6,501 bases of DNA from Pseudomonadota bacterium (GCA_021848555.1 JAJZUN010000166.1:1-6501); one strand, 5' to 3'. Shown: positions 1-5,823, counted from the first letter of the stretch. A program made the numbers and translations. The notes: generated by a model not told the origin, from the sequence alone.

Positions 1-125
1 GGTTTGGGAACGCTGGCGCCGAGTCTGCGCCAGGCTTCGGTGTACTGGTTGCGCGCGAGCGCATTCATCGGGCTGCCATGACCGAAGAAGATGACCGGCA
101 TGCGCGCCGTGCTGGTAGTGTTCAT
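1..125 (-). CDS. ygiD: 4,5-DOPA dioxygenase extradiol-like protein (LigB/YgiD family), N-terminal part
   Basis: Only the first 41 codons are in the window; the gene continues past position 1. The minus-strand translation starts MNTTSTARMPVIFFGHGSPM and continues with a TEAWRRLG segment. This is the characteristic N-terminus of the class III extradiol dioxygenases of the YgiD/DODA type, in which the His of the GHGSP motif (His16 here) is a metal ligand. Family members are soluble enzymes of about 260-280 aa that open catechol-type rings; E. coli YgiD cleaves L-DOPA at the 4,5 position. The physiological substrate here is unknown. The ATG at 125-123 is preceded by AGGAAC at 136-131, a good ribosome binding site. 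The start lies 22 nt after the stop of the DUF2721 gene, so the two are probably co-transcribed. Met9 is a possible alternative start but has no comparable Shine-Dalgarno sequence. The family is clear; the true substrate is not. Confidence 0.88.
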   Translation of the reverse strand, partial: MNTTSTARMPVIFFGHGSPMNALARNQYTEAWRRLGASVPK

Positions 126-147
126 CGTCGGTTCCTACGCGTCGCCT

Positions 148-588
148 TCAGTTCTTGCGTACTTGGATGTTACCAGTCGCCAGGGTGATTTCGCGCAGAA
201 AACTCAGCAAACCGGCAATCAAGGAGAGCATCGCGCCGATGAACATCAACGCGATCAGCTGCGATACGCTCACGTGCAGCATGGAACCGATGAACAGGCT
301 CGCGACGACGATGCAAATGAACAAGGCACCCACCGTGCACAAGCTGATGGCCCAATGGATCAGCCGTGCGCGCCGCGCCAAAATCGCCATCTCGAGCTGC
401 CTCAGGTTTTCCTCGCCGGCCGCGGCGCCGGAGCCGCTGTTCTCGAGCGCACGGTAGCGATCGACGATGCGCCCCAAGCGGTTGATCAGCACGGCAAGTA
501 TCGCGCCCACGCCGGACAGCAGAAAAACTGGCGCGACGGCGAGCTGGATGACGTGAGATACGGTTGAAATGCTGGATATGGATTCCAT
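148..588 (-). CDS. DUF2721 family integral membrane protein
   Basis: This 146-aa protein matches the DUF2721 family from memory of its pattern. It has a short N-terminus with a SHVIQLAVAPVFLLSGVGA segment, then INRLGRIVDRYRALE, then a LARRARLIHWAISLCT segment leading into further membrane helices. Three hydrophobic spans are visible at about residues 12-34, 77-101 and 108-132. Between the first and second lies a charged loop with a Gly/Ala-rich stretch (residues 51-58). Length is normal for the family. The function is unknown; it should sit in the inner membrane. The ATG at 588-586 has an AGAGGAT ribosome binding site at 600-594. The dioxygenase gene begins 22 nt downstream. Just upstream lies the decayed transporter, whose probable original stop (601-599) is 10 nt before this start, consistent with a former three-gene operon. 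Confidence 0.9.
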   Translation of the reverse strand: MESISSISTVSHVIQLAVAPVFLLSGVGAILAVLINRLGRIVDRYRALENSGSGAAAGEENLRQLEMAILARRARLIHWAISLCTVGALFICIVVASLFIGSMLHVSVSQLIALMFIGAMLSLIAGLLSFLREITLATGNIQVRKN

Positions 589-598
589 GACAGATCCT

Positions 599-1299
599 CT
601 AATGGTGGTTCATAAAATATTCGGGCGCCAGACTGGCCGCCGCCAAAGCAGCGCGCGCCTCGGTCAGGGCAAGCCTTCATGCGCGCGGCGCGGCGCTCCT
701 GCGCGCGCCCGAGCGCGAGCGCCAGCGTCCGCAGCTCCAGACCGGCTGTGCGCAGCAGCGCGAACAGCCAGCCGCTGGCCGCATCCGCTGCGCGGAATAC
801 GACGACGTCGATCACGTTCTTCGCCTTGTACTTCTCCTCGCGTGCGAGCACGGTGAACAGGACTTCCCGCGCCGGATTCGACAGGGCAAAATTCGCAGTC
901 CGCTGCAGCGCCTGGAACGCAATGACCACCGGCAGCACCGGGGCCATGGCCAGCACCAGGAATCCAAGGCCGAACACCAGGGGCAAAACCGCCGCAGCGC
1001 GGCCGACGCCTAGGCGCGAAATGAGCCGGCCGATGGCAAGAAACTGAACGGCGAGCGTCAATACGCCGACGGCGAAGTCGATTAGCGTGGTCGCGTCGGC
1101 TTGCGTCGCGCCCCCCGCCTGCACCTGAACCCGTCTGGCCGGCGCCGCACTCGCCGAGGGCACTGTGGCCTGCTCCAGGCGCCGCACGCACAAGACAGAA
1201 AAAATACGCAAACGACCAAGCCAGCGCCCGCCCCTCCCCCGGTCGCAGCGCGACCACCCGCGCCAGCCAGCGTTCAACCAGCGCAGCCTTCGTTTTCAT
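599..1299 (-). pseudogene. Broken NTP/NDP-exchange (ATP:ADP antiporter-like) MFS transporter
   Basis: The start is intact: an ATG at 1299 with an AGGGGAA ribosome binding site encodes MKTKAALVERWLARVVALRP, followed by GEGRALAWSFAYFFCLV. That is the usual N-terminus and first membrane helix of bacterial NTP/NDP-exchange-type MFS transporters. After about codon 38 (near 1186) the homology stops. It resumes in another frame near 1110-1090 with a LIDFAVGVLTLAVQFLA-type helix, then RLGVGRA, RTANFALSNPAREVLFT, REEKYKAKNVID and DAASGWLFALL, all typical of the C-terminal quarter. Family members are about 420-450 aa; here only about 180 are recoverable, so most of the middle (roughly 250 aa) is missing. 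The last helix also looks shortened, passing from TAGLEL directly to RTLALALGRAQ near 740. A third frame from about 673 gives an Ala-rich tail (LALTEARAALAAAS...) ending at TAG 601-599, a plausible original C-terminus. Seen: the frame changes. Inferred: deletion and loss of function. An assembly error remains possible. Confidence 0.8.
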
Positions 1300-1416
1300 C
1301 GGAGTTCCCCTGCACGCTCGTTTCAGGCAATAAGCGCAGCTTACAGGACAAGTTAACGGCGCCACCAGGGCTCCCCCAGGTTCGATGCGCGGGGGCCTCC
1401 TCGCGCCGGCGCCAAC

Positions 1417-1523
1417 CCTGAGGAAAGCCTCCGGACCAGGCATTTTTGTTGTTATAATTCAAGGCAGTTATCCAAGCCCGCCCGCCCCGCTCCGGACAGG
1501 CATGGAGAGCTTGCCTGAGGAAA
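1417..1523. repeat. Short direct-repeat cluster around the promoter
   Basis: Two motifs occur twice each. CTCCGGACCAGGCAT at 1429-1443 recurs as CTCCGGACAGGCAT (one base shorter) at 1490-1503. CCTGAGGAAA at 1417-1426 recurs exactly at 1514-1523 and is followed closely by CTCCG both times. The copies therefore flank the -10 element, one set upstream and one in the leader. In the second set, CAGGCA (1497-1502) and TGCCTG (1512-1517) also form a 6-bp stem with a 9-nt loop. This could be a regulator binding site, a leader RNA structure, or the remains of a local duplication. Confidence 0.5.
1450..1458 (+). promoter_or_regulatory. Extended -10 promoter for the 62-aa/DUF302 cassette
   Basis: The sequence TGT-TATAAT is a perfect extended -10 element (TGn followed by consensus TATAAT) in an otherwise GC-rich region. 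At the expected -35 position (about 1430-1435) there is TCCGGA, which is not a sigma-70 -35 hexamer. An extended -10 promoter can work without one, or an activator may be needed. Transcription would start near 1465, giving a leader of about 165 nt before the first start codon at 1630. The call rests on motif match and position only. Confidence 0.6.
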
Positions 1524-1615
1524 CTCCGATTTAGTCCAAGACGGAATCAGAGCCTCCTCCGACTCGCGGAAAATGCATCCGACATCAAACGCTTGCACCG
1601 ATCCGCCCCAACCGA

Positions 1616-1622
1616 AGAGGAA
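1616..1622 (+). promoter_or_regulatory. Ribosome binding site deciding the start at 1630
   Basis: AGAGGAA lies 7 nt before the ATG at 1630. The upstream in-frame ATG at 1573 has no Shine-Dalgarno sequence, and the 19 residues it would add are Pro/Asn/Lys-rich and unlike the conserved domain. The internal start is therefore preferred. Confidence 0.65.
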
Positions 1623-1629
1623 CCGACAA

Positions 1630-1818
1630 ATGAATGTCATCTGGCGCTTTTATATGGATAGCGGCAACCGATGGAACTGGCAACAGATTGGCGCAGGCCA
1701 ATCCATCGTCGCAGAATCGTCCAAGGGGTATGCGAATTACGAGGCATGCCTGGCCAACGCAAAAGACCGGGGCTACGTGTTTCTGCCGGCCCAGGGCAAA
1801 CAGGCTCCGGGACGCTAG
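1630..1818 (+). CDS. Small DUF1508-like (YegP-like) protein, 62 aa
   Basis: A small soluble protein with no signal peptide or membrane helix. It contains WRFYMDSGNRWNWQQIGAG, then IVAESSKGYANYEACLANA. This resembles the DUF1508/YegP repeat, in which an aromatic-rich strand (F-x-x-Y-x-D-x-x-x-x-W-x-W) is followed by an 'I-A-x-S-x-G-Y-x-x-x-x-x-C' segment; here Cys40 sits in that last position. It ends in a short basic tail (GKQAPGR). One copy of the motif is present, whereas E. coli YegP has two. The function of the family is not firmly known. The start at 1630 is chosen for its AGAGGAA site; an upstream ATG at 1573 would give 81 aa. The DUF302 gene begins 3 nt after the stop, so the two are almost certainly translated from one mRNA, probably made from the extended -10 promoter at 1450-1458. 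The family assignment is by pattern only. Confidence 0.75.
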   Translation: MNVIWRFYMDSGNRWNWQQIGAGQSIVAESSKGYANYEACLANAKDRGYVFLPAQGKQAPGR

Positions 1819-1821
1819 GCC

Positions 1822-2214
1822 ATGGAGAACCGTTACGGATTTGGCAAGTCGGTCGCCTTGAGTTTCGATGAAGCACTGGCCAAGGTCACCGCCGAGTTGC
1901 AGAAGGAAGGCTTCGGCGTGCTGACCGAGATCGATGTTGCCGCCACGATGAAGAAAAAGCTGGATCACACTATGCCGCCCTACCGCATTCTCGGCGCCTG
2001 CAATCCCGGGTTCGCCAAGCGCGCGCTCGCGGCCGAACCGAGCATAGGGCTGCTCCTGCCCTGTAATGTGGTCGTGCGCCAGGATGCCGCCGGCACGGTA
2101 CAGGTGGAATTTCTCGACCCCGGCATGATGGGGCAGATGACCGACAATCCCAGCGTCGGTCCGATCGGTACTGAAGTGCGCGAAAAACTGCAAAGGGTGA
2201 TGCGCGCGCTCTGA
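1822..2214 (+). CDS. DUF302 domain protein
   Basis: The 130-aa product matches DUF302 over nearly its full length. It begins with a YGFGKSVALSFDEALAKV segment, followed by EGFGVLTEIDVAATMKKKL (about residues 29-47), then the family hallmark YRILGACNP (54-62), AAEPSIGLLLPCNVVVR (70-86) and VEFLDPGMM (95-103). The C-terminal helix covers about 115-129. No signal peptide or membrane segment is seen, so it is probably cytoplasmic. DUF302 proteins have a small alpha/beta fold; no general activity is established, and some are linked to redox or sulfur contexts. The two conserved Cys residues here (Cys60 and Cys81) could bind a metal or form a disulfide, which is speculation. The ATG follows the preceding stop by 3 nt with only a weak GGGACG-like site, suggesting translational coupling to the 62-aa gene. 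Confidence 0.92.
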   Translation: MENRYGFGKSVALSFDEALAKVTAELQKEGFGVLTEIDVAATMKKKLDHTMPPYRILGACNPGFAKRALAAEPSIGLLLPCNVVVRQDAAGTVQVEFLDPGMMGQMTDNPSVGPIGTEVREKLQRVMRAL

Positions 2215-2225
2215 ATAAGCGCCAA

Positions 2226-2286
2226 AAGAGGCTGTTTCTGCATCGTCGATACAGCCCCTTGGGGATGCATGCAACCGAGGATCCCC
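2226..2286 (+). terminator. Two adjacent hairpins between DUF302 and the Bug protein gene
   Basis: AAGAGGCTGT (2226-2235) pairs with ACAGCCCCTT (2251-2260): a 10-bp stem with one A-C mismatch and a 15-nt loop. Immediately after it, GGGGAT (2261-2266) pairs with ATCCCC (2281-2286) across a 14-nt loop. Neither is followed by a clear T-run, so this is not a canonical intrinsic terminator. It may still stop or attenuate transcription, stabilise the 3' end of the upstream mRNA, or form part of the leader of the next gene. The first stem begins 12 nt after the DUF302 stop. Confidence 0.4.
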
Positions 2287-2334
2287 GCATATTAGAGTAA
2301 GTTTCAATTACGCAACATTTTCAAGGAGAAGAAT

Positions 2335-3321
2335 ATGATTCAACGATTACTCGGACGCCTCGCCCTGGCGGGGCTTGCGTTCTGCGCCGCCGTCCTGCCG
2401 CTGACAGCATCGGCACAAAGCACCAGCTGGCCCACCAAGCCGGTCAAATTGGTGGTGCCCTTCCCGCCCGGCGGCTCGGTCGACCCGCTGGCGCGCCTGC
2501 TCTCCGTCAGGCTGAGCGCGTCGATGGGGCAACAGTTCATCGTCGAAAACAAACCCGGCGCCTCCGGCTCCATCGGCACCGCGTATGTCGCCAAATCTGC
2601 AGCCGACGGCTATACCTTCGTCTTCGTGTTCGATACGCACGCGGTCAACCCGACGCTGCTGCCGATGACGTTCGACACGGTGAAGGACCTGGCCCCGGTC
2701 ATGCTGATCGGTACCGCGCCGATGGCGATCGCGACTAATCCATCCAAACCGTACAAGACGTTCGCGGATGTCATCGCAGCCGCGAAAGCCAAGCCGAACT
2801 CCGTGACTTTTGGCTCGATCGGCAATGGCAGCTTGGGCCACCTGACCATGACGCTGCTGCAGCACGCCGGCGGCTTTACCTTGATCCATGTGCCCTACAA
2901 AGGCGGCGGCCCGATGACCCAGGATGCGCTGGGCGGGCAGATCGACCTGGCTGTCGGATCGGTGGCCGTGCTCTCGCCGCAAGTCAGAAGCGGCAAGCTG
3001 CGCGCCGTTGCGGTGACCGGCGACAAGCGCTCGCATTCCATGCCCGACGTGCCTGCGCTCGCGGAGCAAGGATTTCCCGGCTTCTCCGCGCTCGCCTGGT
3101 GGGGCATCTTCGCACCGGCCGGCACCCCCAAGCCTATCCTCGACAAATTCCACGCGGAGTTGGTCAAAGCCCTGAATCAGCCCGACCTGCGCAAGACGCT
3201 GACCGAGCAGCTGGGCATGGACCTGGTGGTGAGCACCCCCGAAGAGCTGCAGAAATTCCTGGTCAGCGAAATCGACCGCTGGGGCAAAGTGGTGCGCGAG
3301 AACAATATCCGCGCCGATTGA
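2335..3321 (+). CDS. Bug/TctC-family periplasmic solute-binding protein
   Basis: A 328-aa secreted binding protein of the tripartite tricarboxylate transporter (TctC/Bug) family, of normal length. Residues 1-27 form a Sec signal peptide: two Arg residues, a hydrophobic core, and an Ala-Ser-Ala cleavage site before Gln28. The mature protein starts with the family pattern WPTKPVKLVVPFPPGGSVD (32-50) with Ala53-Arg54, then VENKPGASGSIG (70-81), GSLGH (165-169), VPYKGGGP (186-193) and GGQID (200-204). These form the Venus-flytrap ligand cleft of known Bug structures, which bind mono- or dicarboxylates and related small molecules. The ligand here cannot be told. No TctA/TctB membrane genes are adjacent; orphan Bug genes are common in Burkholderiales. 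The ATG has a strong AAGGAGAA site at 2323-2330. An independent promoter was not found in the 120-bp gap upstream. The gene converges on the CoA-transferase gene, with a cytochrome c remnant between them. Confidence 0.95.
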   Translation: MIQRLLGRLALAGLAFCAAVLPLTASAQSTSWPTKPVKLVVPFPPGGSVDPLARLLSVRLSASMGQQFIVENKPGASGSIGTAYVAKSAADGYTFVFVFDTHAVNPTLLPMTFDTVKDLAPVMLIGTAPMAIATNPSKPYKTFADVIAAAKAKPNSVTFGSIGNGSLGHLTMTLLQHAGGFTLIHVPYKGGGPMTQDALGGQIDLAVGSVAVLSPQVRSGKLRAVAVTGDKRSHSMPDVPALAEQGFPGFSALAWWGIFAPAGTPKPILDKFHAELVKALNQPDLRKTLTEQLGMDLVVSTPEELQKFLVSEIDRWGKVVRENNIRAD

Positions 3322-3342
3322 CAGGCTGCTGTCCAAACTTAA

Positions 3343-3468
3343 TCGTTGCCGGCGTTGCGCGATCACGTAACGCGGCGCAACGACTACCTCAACCCGAAGA
3401 TGACACCGCAGGAAATCGAGGATTTGGTCGCGTACCTGAACGTGAGCTATTACAAATTTCCGCAGTAA
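3343..3468 (+). pseudogene. C-terminal remnant of a class I cytochrome c
   Basis: The frame read from 3343 and ending at TAA 3466-3468 encodes, from 3361, DHVTRRNDYLNPKMTPQEIE followed by DLVAYLNVSYYKFPQ and the stop. The pattern 'K-M-T-P-x-E-I-x-x-L-V-A-Y-L' is the typical C-terminal helix of class I cytochromes c, and the YYKFP tail is seen in some of them. An in-frame TAA at 3340-3342 closes the frame upstream. There is no ATG with a ribosome binding site and no CXXCH haem motif, so this cannot make a functional cytochrome. It starts about 20 nt after the binding-protein stop and ends 8 nt before the convergent CoA-transferase stop. I infer that a cytochrome gene once stood here and was removed by a deletion that left its 3' end. 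The family call rests on about 30 residues. Confidence 0.65.
3353..3382. repeat. 8-bp inverted repeat after the Bug gene
   Basis: CGTTGCGC (3353-3360) and GCGCAACG (3375-3382) are perfect reverse complements separated by 14 nt. The stem begins 31 nt after the binding-protein stop and could form the 3' end of its transcript. No T-run follows, and the second arm lies inside the cytochrome remnant, so it may be chance. Confidence 0.35.
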
Positions 3469-3475
3469 TCGGCGC

Positions 3476-4699
3476 TCACGCCGAGGCAGGTGCTTTTTCG
3501 TGGTACTTGTCGTAGACCACGCCGCCGGCGAACAGCGCGGCAACGTCGGCGCCGGCATAGCCGATCTCACGCAATACCTCGGCGGAATGCTGGCCCAGCC
3601 ACGGCGCGGGCTTGCGGATCGCGCAAAGCTCGCCGCTCGACTTGATCGGCATGCCGATCGTTTTCATAGGGCCGATGATCGGATGGTCCATGTCCACCAC
3701 CATCTTGCGCGCCTTGATGTGCGCATCGCGCATGATCTCGTCGTAGTCGAGCACCGGTCCCCCCGGGACTTCGGCCGCATCGAGCTTCTCCACCCAATAG
3801 GCCGTAGGCCGTGTCGTCAGCACGGCCTCGATTTCCTGTTCGAGCGCGTCGATATTCTTCAAGCGCGAGGCGGCCGTGGAAAAGCGCGGATCGTCGAGCC
3901 ATTCGGGTTTGGCGCAAACCATGTTGCAGAAATTGCTCCACAGCTTGTCGTTGCTGGCGCCGACCGTAACATACGCGTCCTGCGTCTTGTAGGCCTGATA
4001 AGGCGCCGCGCGCCGGTGGCGGGTGCCGGTGGCCGTCGGCAGTTCGCCCGCGCCGAAATAGGCGCCGAACTCCCATGGCGTCCAGGCGAGTCCCGCCTCG
4101 AGCAGGGACGTCTCCAGATATTGCCCCTGACCGCTGCGCAGCCTGCCGATGTACGCCCCGAGAATGCCGTAGAGCGCGGTCACGCCGCTCGCGATATCGT
4201 TCATCGCGATGCCGACCTTGGCCGGGCGCCCGCCCGGATAGCCGGTCATCATCATGATGCCCGACATGCCCTGCGCAATGATGTCGAAACCGCCTTTCTT
4301 GCCGTAGGGCCCGGTCTGGCCGAAGCCCGACATCGACGCATAAACGACGCCGGGGTTGAATTGCCTCACCGCGTCGTAGTCGATGCCGAGTTTCTTGACC
4401 ACGCCCGGGCGAAAATTTTCGGTGATGATGTCGGCGCGCGCGGCAAGCTTGCCGAAAATCTCCTTGCCGCGCGCATCTTTCAGGTCCAGCGCAAGGCTTT
4501 TCTTGTTGCGGTTGAGCACGGCGAAGCAATAGGATTCGCCGTTGATCTTGGGATCGAAGCGGCGCGAAGTGTCACCTTCAGGAAAGTCCTCGATCTTGAC
4601 CACGTCCGCCCCCATGTCGCCGAGCACCATGCTGCAGTAGGGTCCGGCCATGACATTGGTGAGGTCGAGCACGTTCACGCCTTCTAGCGGCAGCGCCAT
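3476..4699 (-). CDS. CaiB/BaiF (class III) CoA-transferase
   Basis: A complete 407-aa cytoplasmic enzyme of the formyl-CoA transferase family, which moves CoA between acyl groups, typically from succinyl-CoA, formyl-CoA or another acyl-CoA to a carboxylate. The N-terminus LEGVNVLDLTNVMAGPYCSM is the standard opening, followed by LGDMGADVVKIE (26-37), NRNKKSLALDL (63-73), ITENFRPGV (92-100), SGFGQTGPY (124-132) and GFDIIAQGMSG (137-147). The expected catalytic aspartate is Asp168 in the GIAMNDIASG segment, matching Asp169 of formyl-CoA transferase. The C-terminal part contains DPRFSTAASR (270-279), the region that closes over the active site, and EVPGGPVLDYDEI (310-322). The ATG has an AAGGAGC site at 4713-4707. 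It is transcribed after the ABC ATPase gene with a 53-nt gap, so it is probably the last gene of that operon. It may activate the imported substrate, though the acid used cannot be inferred. Not clearly Frc or CaiB itself. Confidence 0.95.
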   Translation of the reverse strand: MALPLEGVNVLDLTNVMAGPYCSMVLGDMGADVVKIEDFPEGDTSRRFDPKINGESYCFAVLNRNKKSLALDLKDARGKEIFGKLAARADIITENFRPGVVKKLGIDYDAVRQFNPGVVYASMSGFGQTGPYGKKGGFDIIAQGMSGIMMMTGYPGGRPAKVGIAMNDIASGVTALYGILGAYIGRLRSGQGQYLETSLLEAGLAWTPWEFGAYFGAGELPTATGTRHRRAAPYQAYKTQDAYVTVGASNDKLWSNFCNMVCAKPEWLDDPRFSTAASRLKNIDALEQEIEAVLTTRPTAYWVEKLDAAEVPGGPVLDYDEIMRDAHIKARKMVVDMDHPIIGPMKTIGMPIKSSGELCAIRKPAPWLGQHSAEVLREIGYAGADVAALFAGGVVYDKYHEKAPASA

Positions 4700-4752
4700 G
4701 TCAAATGCTCCTTTGCTTATCCGGAGGCGGGCGGCAACGACTTCGTGCGCGG

Positions 4753-5823
4753 TCAGCTGATCACGGTCAGCTGCGCCGTATCGATTTCAATCCACACCGG
4801 CTGGCCCTCGTCGAACACTTCCTGCGGCCGCGCGGTGACGCGCAGCAACTGCGCGCTTCCCGGCAGCGTCACGTGGTAGTCCCAATACTCGCCGAGGTAG
4901 GCGCGGCGCAGCACGCTGCCCTGCACGCAGCAACGGCCATTGCCGCCGCCCGGATTCTGTTTGTGCAGGTGGATGCTTTGCGGGCGGATCGAAACCAGCA
5001 CGTCCGGCGACAGCGGGCCCCCGGCCTGCAAGGCCTGCGTGGGCACCGAGAAGCCGCCGAAGTGTACGGCCTCGCCGTTCGCCTTTCCCTCGACGAAATT
5101 GGTGCGTCCGATGAAACCGGCCACGAACTTGGTCTTCGGCCGGCCATACAGGGCATAGGGTGCATCGACCTGCTCGATGCGGCCTTTGTTCATCACGGCG
5201 ATCCGGTCCGAGGTCACCATCGCCTCGGCCTGATCGTGGGTCACATACACCGTGGTGATCTTGAATTCGTCGTGCAAGCGGCGGATCTCGAAGCGCATTT
5301 CCTCGCGCAGATTCGCATCCAGGTTGGACAGCGGTTCGTCCAGCAGCAGCACCGCGGGCTTGACCACGATCGAGCGCGCCAGGGCCACGCGCTGCTGCTG
5401 CCCGCCGGAGAGTTCGGCCGGATAGCGCTCGCTCAGCGCGCCCAACTGCACCACCTCGAGGATTTCGGCGACGCGGCGGCGGATCTCCTCCGGCTTCACC
5501 TTGCGAATTTTCAGGCCAAAGCCGACATTCTCCGCCACGGTCATATTGGGCCAGATGGCATAGCTCTGGAAGATCATCGACATCTGCCGCTTTTCCGGCG
5601 GCAGGCTCGAGTTCGCGGAAGAAATCACCTGGCCGTCGAGTTCGATGGTGCCCGCGGTCGGCGTCATGAATCCCGCGATCATGCGCAAGGTGGTCGTCTT
5701 GCCGCAACCCGAAGGCCCCAGCAGCGATACCAGCTCGCCTTCCTCGAGAGCCAGGTTGAAATTCTCGACGGCGGTGAAATCGCCGAACACGCGCGATACG
5801 TTGCGCAACACCAGCTTGCTCAT
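4753..5823 (-). CDS. ABC transporter ATP-binding protein (FbpC/PotA-like)
   Basis: A 356-aa ATPase subunit of a binding-protein-dependent importer, acting on the inner face of the membrane. All nucleotide-binding motifs are present: an aromatic A-loop residue (Phe13), Walker A GPSGCGKTT (36-44), Q-loop Gln86 in FQSYAIWPNMTV, signature LSGGQQQR (138-145), Walker B VLLLDEP (158-164), D-loop SNLDA (166-170) and H-loop His196. After about residue 240 comes a C-terminal TOBE-type regulatory domain, with SIRPQSIHL (278-286) and a closing stretch near 340-352. This architecture is shared by ferric iron, spermidine/putrescine, phosphonate and sugar importers of the CUT1/FbpC/PotA group. The partner permease resembles iron or aminoethylphosphonate-type systems, but the substrate is unresolved. 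The ATG overlaps the permease stop as ATGA (5823-5820) and has an AAGGA site at 5835-5831. The CoA-transferase gene follows 53 nt later. Confidence 0.95.
   Translation of the reverse strand: MSKLVLRNVSRVFGDFTAVENFNLALEEGELVSLLGPSGCGKTTTLRMIAGFMTPTAGTIELDGQVISSANSSLPPEKRQMSMIFQSYAIWPNMTVAENVGFGLKIRKVKPEEIRRRVAEILEVVQLGALSERYPAELSGGQQQRVALARSIVVKPAVLLLDEPLSNLDANLREEMRFEIRRLHDEFKITTVYVTHDQAEAMVTSDRIAVMNKGRIEQVDAPYALYGRPKTKFVAGFIGRTNFVEGKANGEAVHFGGFSVPTQALQAGGPLSPDVLVSIRPQSIHLHKQNPGGGNGRCCVQGSVLRRAYLGEYWDYHVTLPGSAQLLRVTARPQEVFDEGQPVWIEIDTAQLTVIS

Larger units (their letters stand above)
1300..1629. promoter_or_regulatory. Divergent intergenic region, 330 bp
   Basis: This stretch lies between the start of the decayed transporter (minus strand) and the 62-aa DUF1508-like gene (plus strand). 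It contains no convincing coding sequence on either strand; open frames through it lack family features and ribosome binding sites. It holds one good rightward extended -10 promoter, a cluster of short direct repeats, and a 6-bp inverted repeat in the transcribed leader. The left part (about 1300-1430) should also carry the leftward promoter for the 1299 gene, but I see no convincing -35/-10 pair there. Confidence 0.6.

Noticed and set aside
486..1277. A 263-codon minus-strand frame as an intact gene.
   Set aside because: Only its middle part is transporter-like. Its first ~55 codons come from the wrong frame of the N-terminal part, and it runs on into the DUF2721 gene, so it is better read as part of the pseudogene.
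1514..1530. GAGGAAA followed by CTCCG in the leader, reminiscent of the conserved GAGGAAAGTCCGGGCTC of RNase P RNA.
   Set aside because: The rest of the RNase P RNA signature is absent, the distance to the next gene is far too short, and the match is partial.
1573..1629. Upstream ATG start giving an 81-aa version of the DUF1508-like protein.
   Set aside because: There is no ribosome binding site before 1573 and the added residues do not look like part of the domain, whereas the ATG at 1630 has AGAGGAA.
2347..3570. A 407-codon minus-strand open frame opposite the Bug protein.
   Set aside because: It crosses the 3' end of the CoA-transferase gene and lies antisense to an unmistakable binding protein; the composition is that of a GC-rich shadow frame.
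3500..4687. A 395-codon plus-strand open frame opposite the CoA-transferase.
   Set aside because: The minus-strand gene has a complete family pattern and catalytic Asp. The opposite frame is rich in Arg/His/Ala with no recognisable domain.
4751..4773. GGTCAGCTG repeated at 4751-4759 and 4765-4773 at the end of the ATPase gene.
   Set aside because: A short repeat mostly inside coding sequence (the TVIS/QLT codons); no structure or T-run, probably chance.
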